A program made the position numbers and the translations under genes. A stretch of 64,000 bases of DNA from the NCBI RefSeq assembly GCF_051233475.1, contig NZ_JBKFGH010000038.1, positions 1 to 64,000 on the forward strand. The letters run 5' to 3'. Below are positions 51,626 through 59,909 of this stretch, in pieces; the first letter of the stretch is position 1, and each line of letters opens with the position of its first letter. The notes beneath the pieces were generated by a model. That model had not been told where the DNA came from, made no database searches, and worked only from the letters and a program-made list of their open reading frames with translations. The DNA is from Bacillus_BU sp051233475 (GTDB lineage Bacteria; Bacillota; Bacilli; Bacillales; Cytobacillaceae).

Positions 51626-52365
51626 TATAGACTTCCTCCTTTTGTCAGTAGTAGATAATCCCAAGTATTTTCAAATGCCCGTCGGTTTTCTGGACGATGA
51701 TTAAGGCAAACATCATCCTCCTGTAACGGTTCGGCATCGGTAATCGATAAGTTGATTGGGGTGGAAGGGTATGTGCGACTTGGATTGAGCGGGTTTGGTG
51801 TATTGGATACCACCATTAGCACATCCATTTCCGTTCTGAGAGTGATCGTATCCCCCTTTTTTGCGTGACCAGCAACAAACTGCATGTTGCCATCCTCATC
51901 ACAGTAAACTTTGGAGAATAAATTTAATACCGGTCCAAGGTCACGTGTTGTTAACCCATTTCGAAATAACTCAACTGCTAAATTTTCTTCACCGCTTCGG
52001 TACCAATCGTTGCGGCAATCTTGGTAGGTTGTTTTTCCATACTTTTCATCTATTTGAGTTCTTGTGTTATAGCCTGAGATTGTATCGTGCCAGCCAAGTG
52101 AATCTTGAATAATACTGGCAAGAACACGGCCGTTATCACTCATGAGGACATTACCGGTTGTTAAATGAGCTGTGTGCTGTGCTTTTAACGTATCAGGCAT
52201 GTTATAGCGTTCGCTGAGGTCATTTGCGTTATAAAAAAGGAGGGAGACGTTAGCGCCATCCTGTAATGCGGTAAAGGTTAACTTTTTTCCTCGGGCAATC
52301 CGGCTAGACCATTTGCCGCCTTCTGGGATTGTTTTGGATAAAATGAAAGCTGAAGTTGTGTTCAT
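51625..52365 (-). CDS. DUF1989 protein, urea-carboxylase-associated 2; carboxyguanidine deiminase subunit
   Basis: A 246-residue paralogue of the next gene, with an N-terminal extension. Core segments are KLTFTALQDGANVSLLFYNA, DSLGWHDTISGYN and TYQDCRNDWYRSGEENLAVE; the cysteine cluster of the partner is mostly lost here, so its role may be structural. The C-terminal part reads NTPNPLNPSRTYPSTPINL. It is the first gene behind the guanidine-I riboswitch; CAAGGAGG lies 7 bases before the ATG. It should act with the 50975 product between the carboxylase and allophanate hydrolase. Confidence 0.9.
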   Translation of the reverse strand: MNTTSAFILSKTIPEGGKWSSRIARGKKLTFTALQDGANVSLLFYNANDLSERYNMPDTLKAQHTAHLTTGNVLMSDNGRVLASIIQDSLGWHDTISGYNTRTQIDEKYGKTTYQDCRNDWYRSGEENLAVELFRNGLTTRDLGPVLNLFSKVYCDEDGNMQFVAGHAKKGDTITLRTEMDVLMVVSNTPNPLNPSRTYPSTPINLSITDAEPLQEDDVCLNHRPENRRAFENTWDYLLLTKGGSL

Positions 52366-52391
52366 TTAGATTTCCTCCTTGTTTTTTGAAT

Positions 52392-52442
52392 AAAAAAAGG
52401 ATAAAAGACAGAGAGATTTAAATCTCCCAGGCTTTTATCCTT
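52392..52442 (-). terminator. Riboswitch-controlled terminator of the guanidine operon
   Basis: On the minus strand GGATAAAAG pairs with CTTTTATCC (inner arms GGGAGATTT/AAATCTCTC), then TTTTTTT. It directly follows the aptamer and precedes the first gene's ribosome binding site, so guanidine binding should relieve it. Confidence 0.88.
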
Positions 52443-52566
52443 CCGTGTATACAGCAGGTGTGCTGTACGCTCTCTCTCGGACCAGGCTTTAAAGAAATTC
52501 CTAAGCAAAATGTGTTATTTAAGATAACACCCTGCTTATTGATCTTTAAACGGAACCCTAGACAGC
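52443..52566 (-). ncRNA. Guanidine-I (ykkC) riboswitch aptamer, operon copy
   Basis: On the minus strand the conserved words occur in order: CTAGGGTTCCG, then CTGGTCCGAGAGAG, then ACACGGA, with a variable hairpin (GTGTTATCTTAAATAACAC) between the first two and a stem GTACAGCACACCTGCTGTATAC after the second. This matches the guanidine-I class. It controls the deiminase-carboxylase-allophanate hydrolase operon. Confidence 0.93.
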
Positions 52567-52629
52567 TTTTTGTTTCCAACGCATTGTGGAAACCAATATA
52601 AAAACATTAGTGGTGGTAGTGTTGTTTTT

Positions 52630-52682
52630 AGTATAATCGTTAGATTTAAATGGAAACAACTAGTCTGTTAGATTATCTAACA
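52630..52682 (-). promoter_or_regulatory. Promoter and TnrA-type box of the guanidine operon
   Basis: Minus strand: TTGTTT (52654-52659), 18-base spacer, TATACT (52630-52635). Six bases upstream of the -35 is TGTTAGATAATCTAACA (52666-52682), an exact TGTNAN7TNACA TnrA/GlnR box centred near -51, the position used for TnrA activation. It overlaps the permease stop codon. Confidence 0.8.
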
Positions 52683-54037
52683 TAGTTTTTGCTGTATTGA
52701 TCTACAGAGGCCATGTCAATTTTCGTTGTGTTCATTCTTGACCATTCCTTTTTAATAAAAAGGTAAACGATACCAACTGCGACCCAGATAGCCCCGATCG
52801 TCAATGTGTTTTTATCAAGCAAGGTGAGGAGCCAGCCAATAAAACCTGCCCCAATAAGAGGGAAGACGAGATATAAAAAAGTATCCTTCGCTGAACGTCG
52901 TTTTCCTTTTATGTAGTAATGCGATACAACCGACAAATTCACAAAAGTGAAGGCAGTTAATGCTCCGAAACTGACAAACATCACGGCTGAATCAAGATTA
53001 ATAAAAACTGCTGACATCGAGATGACGGCAACAAATAAAATGTTGGCAACAGGTGTTTGATATTTTGGATGAAGCGATGTAAAAAGCTTCTCAGGCAAAA
53101 TCGATTCTCTTCCTAATGCATAAAGGAAGCGGCTGACACTTGTAACAGAGGAAACGCCCTGGGTAAAGGTGGCAATAATCAGCACCATGATAAAGATTGT
53201 ACTTAATAGATTCCCGCCGACGAGCTGAACGAGACTATATGCTGCATTATCCGGGTTCGTAAAGGTGAAATCTGGATAAGCCACTTGTGTTAAATATGCT
53301 ATTGCGATATACATGGATGCAGCAATCAGAACAATCAGAAAAATCGCTTTAGGGATCGTCCGTTTCGCATCTATCGTCTCCTCTGCCATTGTTGTTACTG
53401 CATCAAATCCAAGAAAACAGAAGCAGATTAAGGCTGCTCCTGAAAATACAGCACTGAATGAAACATCCTCACCAAAAAACGGAGTTAAAGAAAATAATGA
53501 TTCCGCAGCAGTATTACCTGTCAGTACGTCTTTTGCGGTCAGAATACAAAAGAGAAGAATGAAGCCAATTTGAATCAAAACAGACAGGCCGCTTACACTG
53601 GCTACGGATTTGATGCCTATTATATTGACCAGCGCAAGGACAATATTCATGATGATGATCCAGACAAAAACAGGAACCTTTGGAAATTCAGTGTTCATAA
53701 AGATTCCAAAGGTAAGAATCGCAATAATCGGAGAAAAAATATAATCCAACAGGAGAGCCCAGCCAACCAGGAAGCCTGCCCGAGGATGAATCGCCCTTTT
53801 TGTATACGTGTAGGCAGAACCTGAAATTGGATAAGCTTTAACCATGCGGCTGTAACTGTATGCGGTAAAGAAAATCGCTAGAAAAGCTATCACATAAGCA
53901 GCTGCCATCATTCCATCGGCTGCTTCATTGGCCACGCCGTAGACAGTATAAAAAATCATCGGTGTCATCCAAGCGAGGCCCATAAAGACGATTTGGTGAA
54001 GTTTTAGCGTTCTAGCTAGAGTTGGTTGTCCTTTCAT
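52673..54037 (-). CDS. APC-family permease, probable guanidine importer
   Basis: A 454-residue amino acid-polyamine-organocation transporter with about 12 helices. The helix-1 region reads IVFMGLAWMTPMIFYTVYGV, followed by a conserved loop SGSAYTYTKRAIHPRAGFLV. B. subtilis and related strains use ykkC riboswitches for exporters; here an importer-type APC protein beside a degradation operon suggests guanidine uptake. The start is placed at the ATG at 54037 after AAAAGGGTGATG; ATGs or GTG 6-9 bases earlier are possible. It has its own riboswitch, promoter and TnrA-type box. Confidence 0.85.
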   Translation of the reverse strand: MKGQPTLARTLKLHQIVFMGLAWMTPMIFYTVYGVANEAADGMMAAAYVIAFLAIFFTAYSYSRMVKAYPISGSAYTYTKRAIHPRAGFLVGWALLLDYIFSPIIAILTFGIFMNTEFPKVPVFVWIIIMNIVLALVNIIGIKSVASVSGLSVLIQIGFILLFCILTAKDVLTGNTAAESLFSLTPFFGEDVSFSAVFSGAALICFCFLGFDAVTTMAEETIDAKRTIPKAIFLIVLIAASMYIAIAYLTQVAYPDFTFTNPDNAAYSLVQLVGGNLLSTIFIMVLIIATFTQGVSSVTSVSRFLYALGRESILPEKLFTSLHPKYQTPVANILFVAVISMSAVFINLDSAVMFVSFGALTAFTFVNLSVVSHYYIKGKRRSAKDTFLYLVFPLIGAGFIGWLLTLLDKNTLTIGAIWVAVGIVYLFIKKEWSRMNTTKIDMASVDQYSKNYVR

Positions 54038-54065
54038 TCCCATCACCCTTTTCCTAATTATCAGG

Positions 54066-54119
54066 AAAAAGAGAAAAGCCCGGAAGAATTTTTTAGGAAA
54101 TTCTCCCGGGCTTTTCTCC
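54066..54119 (-). terminator. Riboswitch-controlled terminator of the permease gene
   Basis: Minus strand AGAAAAGCCCGG(G)AGAATTT pairs with AAATTCT(T)CCGGGCTTTTCT, followed by TTTTTCC. It sits between the aptamer and the permease start. Confidence 0.88.
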
Positions 54120-54121
54120 CT

Positions 54122-54203
54122 CCGTGTATACAGACTGTGCTGTACGCTCTCTCTCGGACCAGACTTTAAAGGGGGAAATTTTAAACGGAACCCTAGAGAG
54201 CAT
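54122..54203 (-). ncRNA. Guanidine-I (ykkC) riboswitch aptamer, permease copy
   Basis: Minus strand order CTAGGGTTCCG, CTGGTCCGAGAGAG, ACACGGA, as in the operon copy, but with a much shorter segment between the first two (no extra hairpin). It regulates the permease alone. Confidence 0.93.
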
Positions 54204-54252
54204 TGTCGTTCTTTTTGAAAATAAAGAACATCTTATGTAGTTGTTAGTTTGA

Positions 54253-54304
54253 AGTATATCGAGGGGGAATCATGCCTTCAACTTTTGTGTTAGATTATCT
54301 GACA
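54253..54304 (-). promoter_or_regulatory. Promoter and TnrA-type box of the permease gene
   Basis: Minus strand: TTGAAG (54276-54281), 17-base spacer, TATACT (54253-54258). Six bases upstream lies TGTCAGATAATCTAACA (54288-54304), an exact TGTNAN7TNACA box in the same place as in the operon promoter at 52630-52682. Confidence 0.82.
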
Positions 54305-54442
54305 GAGAATTTTCGGAAATATATCATGTAATGAATAGGAGGGGGTAATTCAGGCTCAAAAAAAAGAGGTTTGTGTTAAACTAGGAATAGTATTATTTAA
54401 TTCTGTTTTGTACCTGCATACTGTTCCGGAGGGAATTTATTG

Positions 54443-54592
54443 ATGAATAAAGAAAGTGAATACATACAGGAATTTAAAAAAAGACTCTTAGAATTAAAAC
54501 CTATTGTTATAGGTGAAAGCGAGATACAGGAAAAGCCATTACAACAAAATGAACAATCCAGTATAGACCTGCAAACTAAAAAATCTAATTAG
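54443..54592 (+). CDS. Small hydrophilic hypothetical protein, 49 aa
   Basis: Begins MNKESEYIQEFKKRLLELKP and continues with a Gln/Glu/Ser-rich tail. It is a predicted helix plus disordered tail. CCGGAGGGAA lies 8 bases before the ATG, which supports translation. Its stop is 14 bases before the TPR gene, so the three genes 54443-55618 probably form one operon. Family not recognised. Confidence 0.6.
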   Translation: MNKESEYIQEFKKRLLELKPIVIGESEIQEKPLQQNEQSSIDLQTKKSN

Positions 54593-54606
54593 ATTGGAGG
54601 AAGTCA

Positions 54607-55245
54607 ATGGATAAATGGGATCAGCTGTATAATCTTGCTATAGTATATATTCAAAATGAGATGTATGAAGAGGGAACAGCCTATCTTGAAGAAATTGGAG
54701 AAGACTATCCAAATTTCTCTGAAGTGATGTGGGCACTTGGTTTAACCTATGTTCTTATGGGATTTCCTCATCAAGCGTTGCAAAAATGGGAAAGAATCCA
54801 CGACTTTAATGATTTCGATATCGATCATGAAATCGGCAAAGTTAACGCAAAACTGCCCCTTTATCAAAAAATATACAATCAATACAATGTGGCGATAGCG
54901 CTTATTCATGAGGATGAATTTCATAAGGCAGGAGAGGTCTTTGAGGAGTTGTTAGCATATCAGAGGGAAGTGCCTTTACCGGTCGATTTCTATTATGGTT
55001 ATATATTGGCCAAGGTTGTATCGGGGGAGGAAAAAAACGCTTTTGATCAATTTATTTATTTTCCTGCTTCCGTTAGAAAAAGCAGTAAAATCCAAGAACT
55101 AGGAGAATTACTGCATCAGTACCTTGAAACATTCAGACCGGGGAAAACGCTCTTTATTAACAAGCCTGTAAAACCAGTTACTTGTAAGGAAAATTCGCGA
55201 AAGACTTGGTATCGTAATATTTTTGAGGTGATTAAAAATGCCTAA
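54607..55245 (+). CDS. TPR-like repeat protein
   Basis: A 212-residue helical protein with tetratricopeptide-like repeats: LYNLAIVYIQNEMYEEGTAY, then VMWALGLTYVLMGFPHQALQ, and YNVAIALIHEDEFHKAGEVF further on. TPR proteins act as protein-binding scaffolds; the partner may be the product of the next gene, which overlaps by 8 bases. A C-terminal tail of about 35 residues is basic. TTGGAGGAAG lies 5 bases before the ATG. Confidence 0.75.
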   Translation: MDKWDQLYNLAIVYIQNEMYEEGTAYLEEIGEDYPNFSEVMWALGLTYVLMGFPHQALQKWERIHDFNDFDIDHEIGKVNAKLPLYQKIYNQYNVAIALIHEDEFHKAGEVFEELLAYQREVPLPVDFYYGYILAKVVSGEEKNAFDQFIYFPASVRKSSKIQELGELLHQYLETFRPGKTLFINKPVKPVTCKENSRKTWYRNIFEVIKNA

Positions 55246-55618
55246 ATACGAGAAGATATTTGATTCCATATCCTACCTGGAGAATGAACGCCATGCTATT
55301 TGTTCTTGGGTCGGACCTGAAAAGCAGGAAAAAGAATTTTTTGCCCATGGATATCCTCATTATGATCGTAAGTTTACCAGTTTTATTGATGAGATCTATC
55401 ATTCCGATTTGTTAAATGGTGACTATTTTTCCATTTTGAACGAAAAGGTACAGGATAAGAATTTTAAAGCTGCTATTCCCACTGCCGATTTCGAGTTATT
55501 AACTGCGATTTTGACCTACTATGTCCGTCAGGAACGATTCTGTGATGGGGCATGGGAAGAGGCCATAAATGAAAAGGTTTTTGTAAGTATTTTGAAAAGG
55601 CTCCGCGAATTAGTTTAA
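55238..55618 (+). CDS. Hypothetical protein, 126 aa (DUF6508-like)
   Basis: A soluble protein reading ISYLENERHAICSWVGPEKQ, FFAHGYPHYDRKFTSFIDEI, then LLTAILTYYVRQERFCDGAW near the C-terminus. The end, with YYVRQERFCDGAWEEAI, recalls DUF6508-type proteins, an assignment from memory. It overlaps the TPR gene by 8 bases (GAGGTG in the overlap) and is therefore coupled to it. Function unknown. Confidence 0.65.
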   Translation: MPKYEKIFDSISYLENERHAICSWVGPEKQEKEFFAHGYPHYDRKFTSFIDEIYHSDLLNGDYFSILNEKVQDKNFKAAIPTADFELLTAILTYYVRQERFCDGAWEEAINEKVFVSILKRLRELV

Positions 55619-55630
55619 TAGGTTTAAGTA

Positions 55631-55662
55631 TCTCCATGCGTACATACGCTTGGAGTTTTTTT
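55631..55662 (+). terminator. Terminator of the TPR operon
   Basis: CTCCATGCGTA-CA-TACGCTTGGAG followed by TTTTTTT. Confidence 0.85.
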
Positions 55663-55706
55663 ATTATTTAGCTTGTTGCGACTATAAAAATAATTCGTCT
55701 AGTACC

Positions 55707-56122
55707 AAAATAGTCGGTGAAGGAGGCTTAGTGACCAAAAATCGATCCCACAAAGCCTAAAGTGGCCAGTGAAAGAGTTCTACTGACCAAAAATCGTATC
55801 CGCAATACCCAAAGTGGCCAGTGAAAGAGTCTCACTGGCCAAAAATCGATCCCGCAAAGCACAAAGTGGCCAGTGAAAGAGTCTCACTGGCCAAAAATCG
55901 GTCCCGCAAAGCGCAAAGTGGCCAGTGAAAAAGTTTCACTGGCCAAAAATCGATCCCGCAAAGCGCAAAGTGGCCAGTGAAAGAGTCTCACGGACCAAAA
56001 ATCGATCCCGCAAGCCCCAAAGTGGCCAGTGAAAGAGTCCCACTGATCAAAAATCATCTCTAGGTACCCTGAAATAGTTAATTGGGAGGCTAATCCTCAA
56101 AATCGCATTCTAATATCCTCAA
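55707..56122. repeat. 52-bp hairpin repeat array upstream of the gerA-type operon
   Basis: AGTGGCCAGTGAAA starts at 55761, 55813, 55865, 55917, 55969 and 56021, an exact 52-bp period, with decayed copies on both ends. Most units contain the inverted repeat GGCCAGTGA/TCACTGGCC (9 bp, 7-base loop) followed by CAAAAATCGATCCCGCAAAG. There are no spacers, so it is not a CRISPR array. Bases 56123-56227 hold only leader sequence of gerAA. Confidence 0.92.
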
Positions 56123-56227
56123 CATTGTTAATCGAGAGGGTCAAGAAACACAAACATGAAGGGGATAATCCTTCCATTTACGGAAATAATATGTGTATTC
56201 TCTATCGATAAGGGGATAGTACCAATT

Positions 56228-57709
56228 ATGTTAAATCCATTCAAGAAAAAAAATACAGAAAAGGAAAGCTTAGAACAAATTTTAAAAAAATCGCATGATT
56301 ACAAATCGATTCAATTTATTAATAAATCAACAAACATACCTTTCTGTTTAACCTTTGTATCAACGCTTGTTGATGAAAAAATCATTCATGAGCATGCTTT
56401 ACCCTTTTTATTAGAAGAACCATTTAACTCTATTGAGGATGTTAAACAAATCCTTCCGATTCCCGAAATCCATTTTACTGAGGATCACTCTTGTATTGAA
56501 GAAAAACTCTTTAACGGGTTTGTCTTATTAACGTTAAAGGGTGATAAGAATAAGCTTTGTTTCTTTGCCGCAAAGAAAGAATATGTTCGAAATATTAGTT
56601 TACCAGAAGTAGAATTTAGTGTGCTTGGGCCAAAAGAGGCCTTTGTAGAATCGCTTGATCAAAACATTAACCTTGTCCGAAAAAGAATCCCTGTTAAAGA
56701 ACTAATTGTCGAAGAAATTACGGTAGGGTCACTTTCAAGAACAAGAGTGGCAGTATTATATTTAGACGGAATCACCAATACCGAAAATGTTAATACCGTC
56801 AGGCAGCGGATTAAAGGTATTGAGTTTGACGAAATTACCGATAGTTCCTATATTGTGCAAATCATTTCTGATAATCAAAATTCACCGTTCCCACAGCTTT
56901 TGGATACCGAACGGCCTGACCGTGTTGCGGCGATTCTGGCTGAAGGGAAACTGGCAATTATCGTTGATGGTTCGCCGCAAGCATTAATTGCACCCACGAC
57001 GTTAGTTGAGTTTTATAGCTCGTTTGAAGATTATTTTTTAAATTGGATTATTGCCTCATTCTTTCGATTGATTCGCTTGTTTGCTGTCACGTTTTCCATT
57101 TTAGTAACACCCGTTTATGTTGCGACCCTAACGTACCATTTTGAGTTAATTCCCCAGGATTTATTGAATGCGTTGGTGGCTTCTCGAAGAGCGATTCCGT
57201 TTCCGCCCATATTGGAAGCTTTGTTTCTTGAATTAACGATTGAGCTCTTGAGGGAAGCCGGAGCCCGGTTGCCGACAAAGGTTGGACAAACAATCGGTAT
57301 CGTTGGGGGGATTGTGATCGGAACAGCAAGCGTAGAAGCAGGTCTTACAAGCAATATCTTGCTCATTTTTGTTGCACTGGCTGCACTTGCTTCCTTTACA
57401 ACCCCAGTATATCGGATGGGCAACACGATTCGATTACTTCGGTTTCCATTTTTGTTTTTTGCCAATCTATGGGGACTGTTAGGAATTGTTTTGTGTTTTT
57501 GTATATTGACCACCCACCTTCTGCGTCTAACATCATTAGGCAGACCGTTTCTAGAACCATTGTTCCCTTTTCGAAAACAAGACGTAAGGGATGCATTAAT
57601 CCGTTTGCCGTTCACCATGCAAGCAAAACGGCCTTTATATTTAAGAACAGAACAACCGATTCGTTTTAATCCAAAATCTGTGAAGGAAAATAGAGATATC
57701 GATGAATAG
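56228..57709 (+). CDS. Spore germination receptor A subunit (GerA family)
   Basis: A GerAA/GerKA-type protein of about 493 residues: an N-terminal soluble domain in two parts (about 1-260, including LVRKRIPVKELIVEEITVGS and VAVLYLDGITN), then five to six membrane helices. The conserved middle is RRAIPFPPILEALFLELTIE, followed by TIGIVGGIVIGTASVEAG. It sits in the spore inner membrane and takes part in nutrient-triggered germination and ion release. The ATG at 56228 follows AAGGGGA at a rather long 12 bases; an ATG at 56156 lacks a good site. Confidence 0.92.
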   Translation: MLNPFKKKNTEKESLEQILKKSHDYKSIQFINKSTNIPFCLTFVSTLVDEKIIHEHALPFLLEEPFNSIEDVKQILPIPEIHFTEDHSCIEEKLFNGFVLLTLKGDKNKLCFFAAKKEYVRNISLPEVEFSVLGPKEAFVESLDQNINLVRKRIPVKELIVEEITVGSLSRTRVAVLYLDGITNTENVNTVRQRIKGIEFDEITDSSYIVQIISDNQNSPFPQLLDTERPDRVAAILAEGKLAIIVDGSPQALIAPTTLVEFYSSFEDYFLNWIIASFFRLIRLFAVTFSILVTPVYVATLTYHFELIPQDLLNALVASRRAIPFPPILEALFLELTIELLREAGARLPTKVGQTIGIVGGIVIGTASVEAGLTSNILLIFVALAALASFTTPVYRMGNTIRLLRFPFLFFANLWGLLGIVLCFCILTTHLLRLTSLGRPFLEPLFPFRKQDVRDALIRLPFTMQAKRPLYLRTEQPIRFNPKSVKENRDIDE

Positions 57710-57721
57710 AGGTACTTGTTC

Positions 57722-58822
57722 ATGAGCCAAACCATTCCGGAAAATAGAAAAATTTCTCCATTCTTCGTATTTTTTATTGTTCACGGGGCACAGACTGGAA
57801 TCGGTATTCTCGGCTTCCAAAGAACGATCGCGAAATCTGCTGGGTACGACGCATGGATGTCGATTATTTTAACGGGAACCGTCATTTCCATTCTCGTGTG
57901 GATGATATATAAAATGCTCTCGATAGTGGACGGTGACATTGTTTCGATTCATTGCTATCTGTTAGGAAACAAGGCCGGGAAATGGATTAGCTCGGTTTTT
58001 ATCCTCTATTTTTATATGCTGATGGTAGCAGTCGTCCGAGGTTATATTGAAATCATCCAGGTATGGATGTTTCCGGATCTTGAGACTTTTTGGTTTTCGT
58101 TAGTGTTTCTTTTAGTTGTTCTCTATATCGTTCATGGCGGGTTTAGAACAGTTACGGGAATTGCTTTTTACTCTGTTGTCCTGCCAGCCTATATATTTTT
58201 AATATTTTTGTTGACGTTACCTTATGCTGATTTTAATAATCTACTTCCAATCTTTGATCATTCCATGAAAGACATCCTTAAAGCTAGCCGAGATATGACA
58301 TTTTCTTTTTTAGGGTTCGAAGTATTATTGTTCTATTATCCATTTATAAAAAATCCACAAAAATCTCGAAAATTTGCGCAGCTTGGCAACATGTTTTCTA
58401 CCTTTGTTTACATATATTTAGCGGTTCTAACCTTTAGCTATTTTTCTGAGGAGCAGCTTCAAAAAAATATTTGGGCCACCTTAACGATGTGGAAAATTAT
58501 CCAACTCCCCTTTGTAGAACGATTTGAGTATATTGGGATTGCAAATTGGTTTTTCATTACACTCCCGAATGTAAGTTTATCGCTTTGGTGTGCCAGTCGG
58601 TTAGCCAAGCAGATTTTTTCGATCCGCCAAAAGACAACTTTACCTGTATTAGTCTTACTTGTTTTAGTAGGTACCAGCCTGTTAACTACAAGAGAGCAAG
58701 TCACATTATTTGGGGATTTAACCGGAAAACTCGGCCTTTATTTCTCGTTAGTTTATATTCCGATGTTATTTACCGCTACTTTAATTGCACAGAAGGTGAA
58801 AAATCGTGGGAATCATTCATAG
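57722..58822 (+). CDS. Spore germination receptor B subunit (GerB family)
   Basis: A protein of about 366 residues with ten predicted membrane helices, a member of the APC-superfamily GerAB group; it begins with a polar stretch followed by FVFFIVHGAQTGIGILGFQR, typical of the family. B subunits bind the germinant. The ATG at 57722 lies 8 bases after AGAGGT. It starts 12 bases after gerAA-like stops and overlaps the C-subunit gene by 17 bases. Confidence 0.92.
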   Translation: MSQTIPENRKISPFFVFFIVHGAQTGIGILGFQRTIAKSAGYDAWMSIILTGTVISILVWMIYKMLSIVDGDIVSIHCYLLGNKAGKWISSVFILYFYMLMVAVVRGYIEIIQVWMFPDLETFWFSLVFLLVVLYIVHGGFRTVTGIAFYSVVLPAYIFLIFLLTLPYADFNNLLPIFDHSMKDILKASRDMTFSFLGFEVLLFYYPFIKNPQKSRKFAQLGNMFSTFVYIYLAVLTFSYFSEEQLQKNIWATLTMWKIIQLPFVERFEYIGIANWFFITLPNVSLSLWCASRLAKQIFSIRQKTTLPVLVLLVLVGTSLLTTREQVTLFGDLTGKLGLYFSLVYIPMLFTATLIAQKVKNRGNHS

Positions 58823-59882
58823 GATTTTTATATGTGCTTGTACGTTATTGGTACTTAATGGTTGTGTCGAAAAAGAGATTTTGGATGATATAAATTTAAT
58901 TAACGGAATTGGATTTGATCATTCTGAAAAAGGGAGAATAGTTGGAACCATTATTTTCCCTGTTTATTTACCTGATCAAGTACCAAAGAACAGAACATTA
59001 ACCGCTGAATCAAATATGAAGAAGACAATTTTTCAAGATTTGCAGCGAGAGGCTGCAGACCCCATTGTGACTGGGAGTTTAGAAGTGGTTTTATTTGGAG
59101 AAGAGTTAGCGAAAAAGGATGGAATTCTTGAATTGGTGGATCCGTTTCAAAGAGACCCTGGCGTTGGTTCAGGACTCTATTTAGCGGTAGTAGATGGAAA
59201 AGCAAAGAAATTATTAGAGGGGGAATACGGAATTAAAGGAAATGCCACCCATATATTCGATCTAATCCAGCACAACTTGGAAGAAGAAGATCTTCCAAAA
59301 ACCAATCTGCAGCGTTTTTTATTTGATTTTTATCAGGACGGTAAAACACCATTCATGCCTCGTCTGAAACAAATATCAAAGACCAAAGTTAGTTTAAATG
59401 GGATTAGTCTATTCAAGTATGGCAAGATTGTGGATACGATTCCGCCTCAGAAAATGTTTTTTTTCAAGCTTCTCGTAGATAAATATAGCCAAGGCCTTCA
59501 TAGGGTCAAAATAGATGAAGGGGACGCTGCAGTTCGAGATATCCGATCTTCCCATCAATTTAAGCTTACAAAAAGAGGACCAGAGGAAATTGTGATTCAT
59601 GTTAAAGTTAATGGAATTATCAATGAATTTACAGGAGGGGACCTCACGCCTGCTAAGGTAAAAAAAATACAAAAACAGTTTGAGAAAGACATCAATCAAC
59701 AATGCCTTAAAATGATTAAACAGTTTCAAAAACAAGAAATTGACCCAGTCGGGTTAGGGCGGTTTGTAAAAACCCGGACACGGAATCTCGATGTGAAAAA
59801 GTGGACTAAAGCACATTATCAGGACCTAATCGTAAAGGTTGAATCTGAGGTGAACATCACTGAAATTGGAGTTATTCAGTAG
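58806..59882 (+). CDS. Spore germination receptor C subunit, lipoprotein (GerC family)
   Basis: A 358-residue GerAC/GerKC lipoprotein. The signal peptide ends in the lipobox VLNGC (Cys near residue 20), followed by the family's DINLINGIGFDHSEKGRI-type strand. The three-domain alpha/beta C-subunit pattern continues to FVKTRTRNLDVKKW near the end. The GTG start lies inside the B-subunit gene after AAGGTG. It acts on the outer face of the spore inner membrane with the A and B subunits. Confidence 0.92.
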   Translation: MGIIHRIFICACTLLVLNGCVEKEILDDINLINGIGFDHSEKGRIVGTIIFPVYLPDQVPKNRTLTAESNMKKTIFQDLQREAADPIVTGSLEVVLFGEELAKKDGILELVDPFQRDPGVGSGLYLAVVDGKAKKLLEGEYGIKGNATHIFDLIQHNLEEEDLPKTNLQRFLFDFYQDGKTPFMPRLKQISKTKVSLNGISLFKYGKIVDTIPPQKMFFFKLLVDKYSQGLHRVKIDEGDAAVRDIRSSHQFKLTKRGPEEIVIHVKVNGIINEFTGGDLTPAKVKKIQKQFEKDINQQCLKMIKQFQKQEIDPVGLGRFVKTRTRNLDVKKWTKAHYQDLIVKVESEVNITEIGVIQ

Positions 59883-59909
59883 GATTTTGGAACCGATGAA
59901 CTTCGGAGG

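Noticed and set aside
55707..56122. CRISPR array
   Set aside because: The whole 52-bp unit is conserved, leaving no variable spacers, and no cas genes are nearby.
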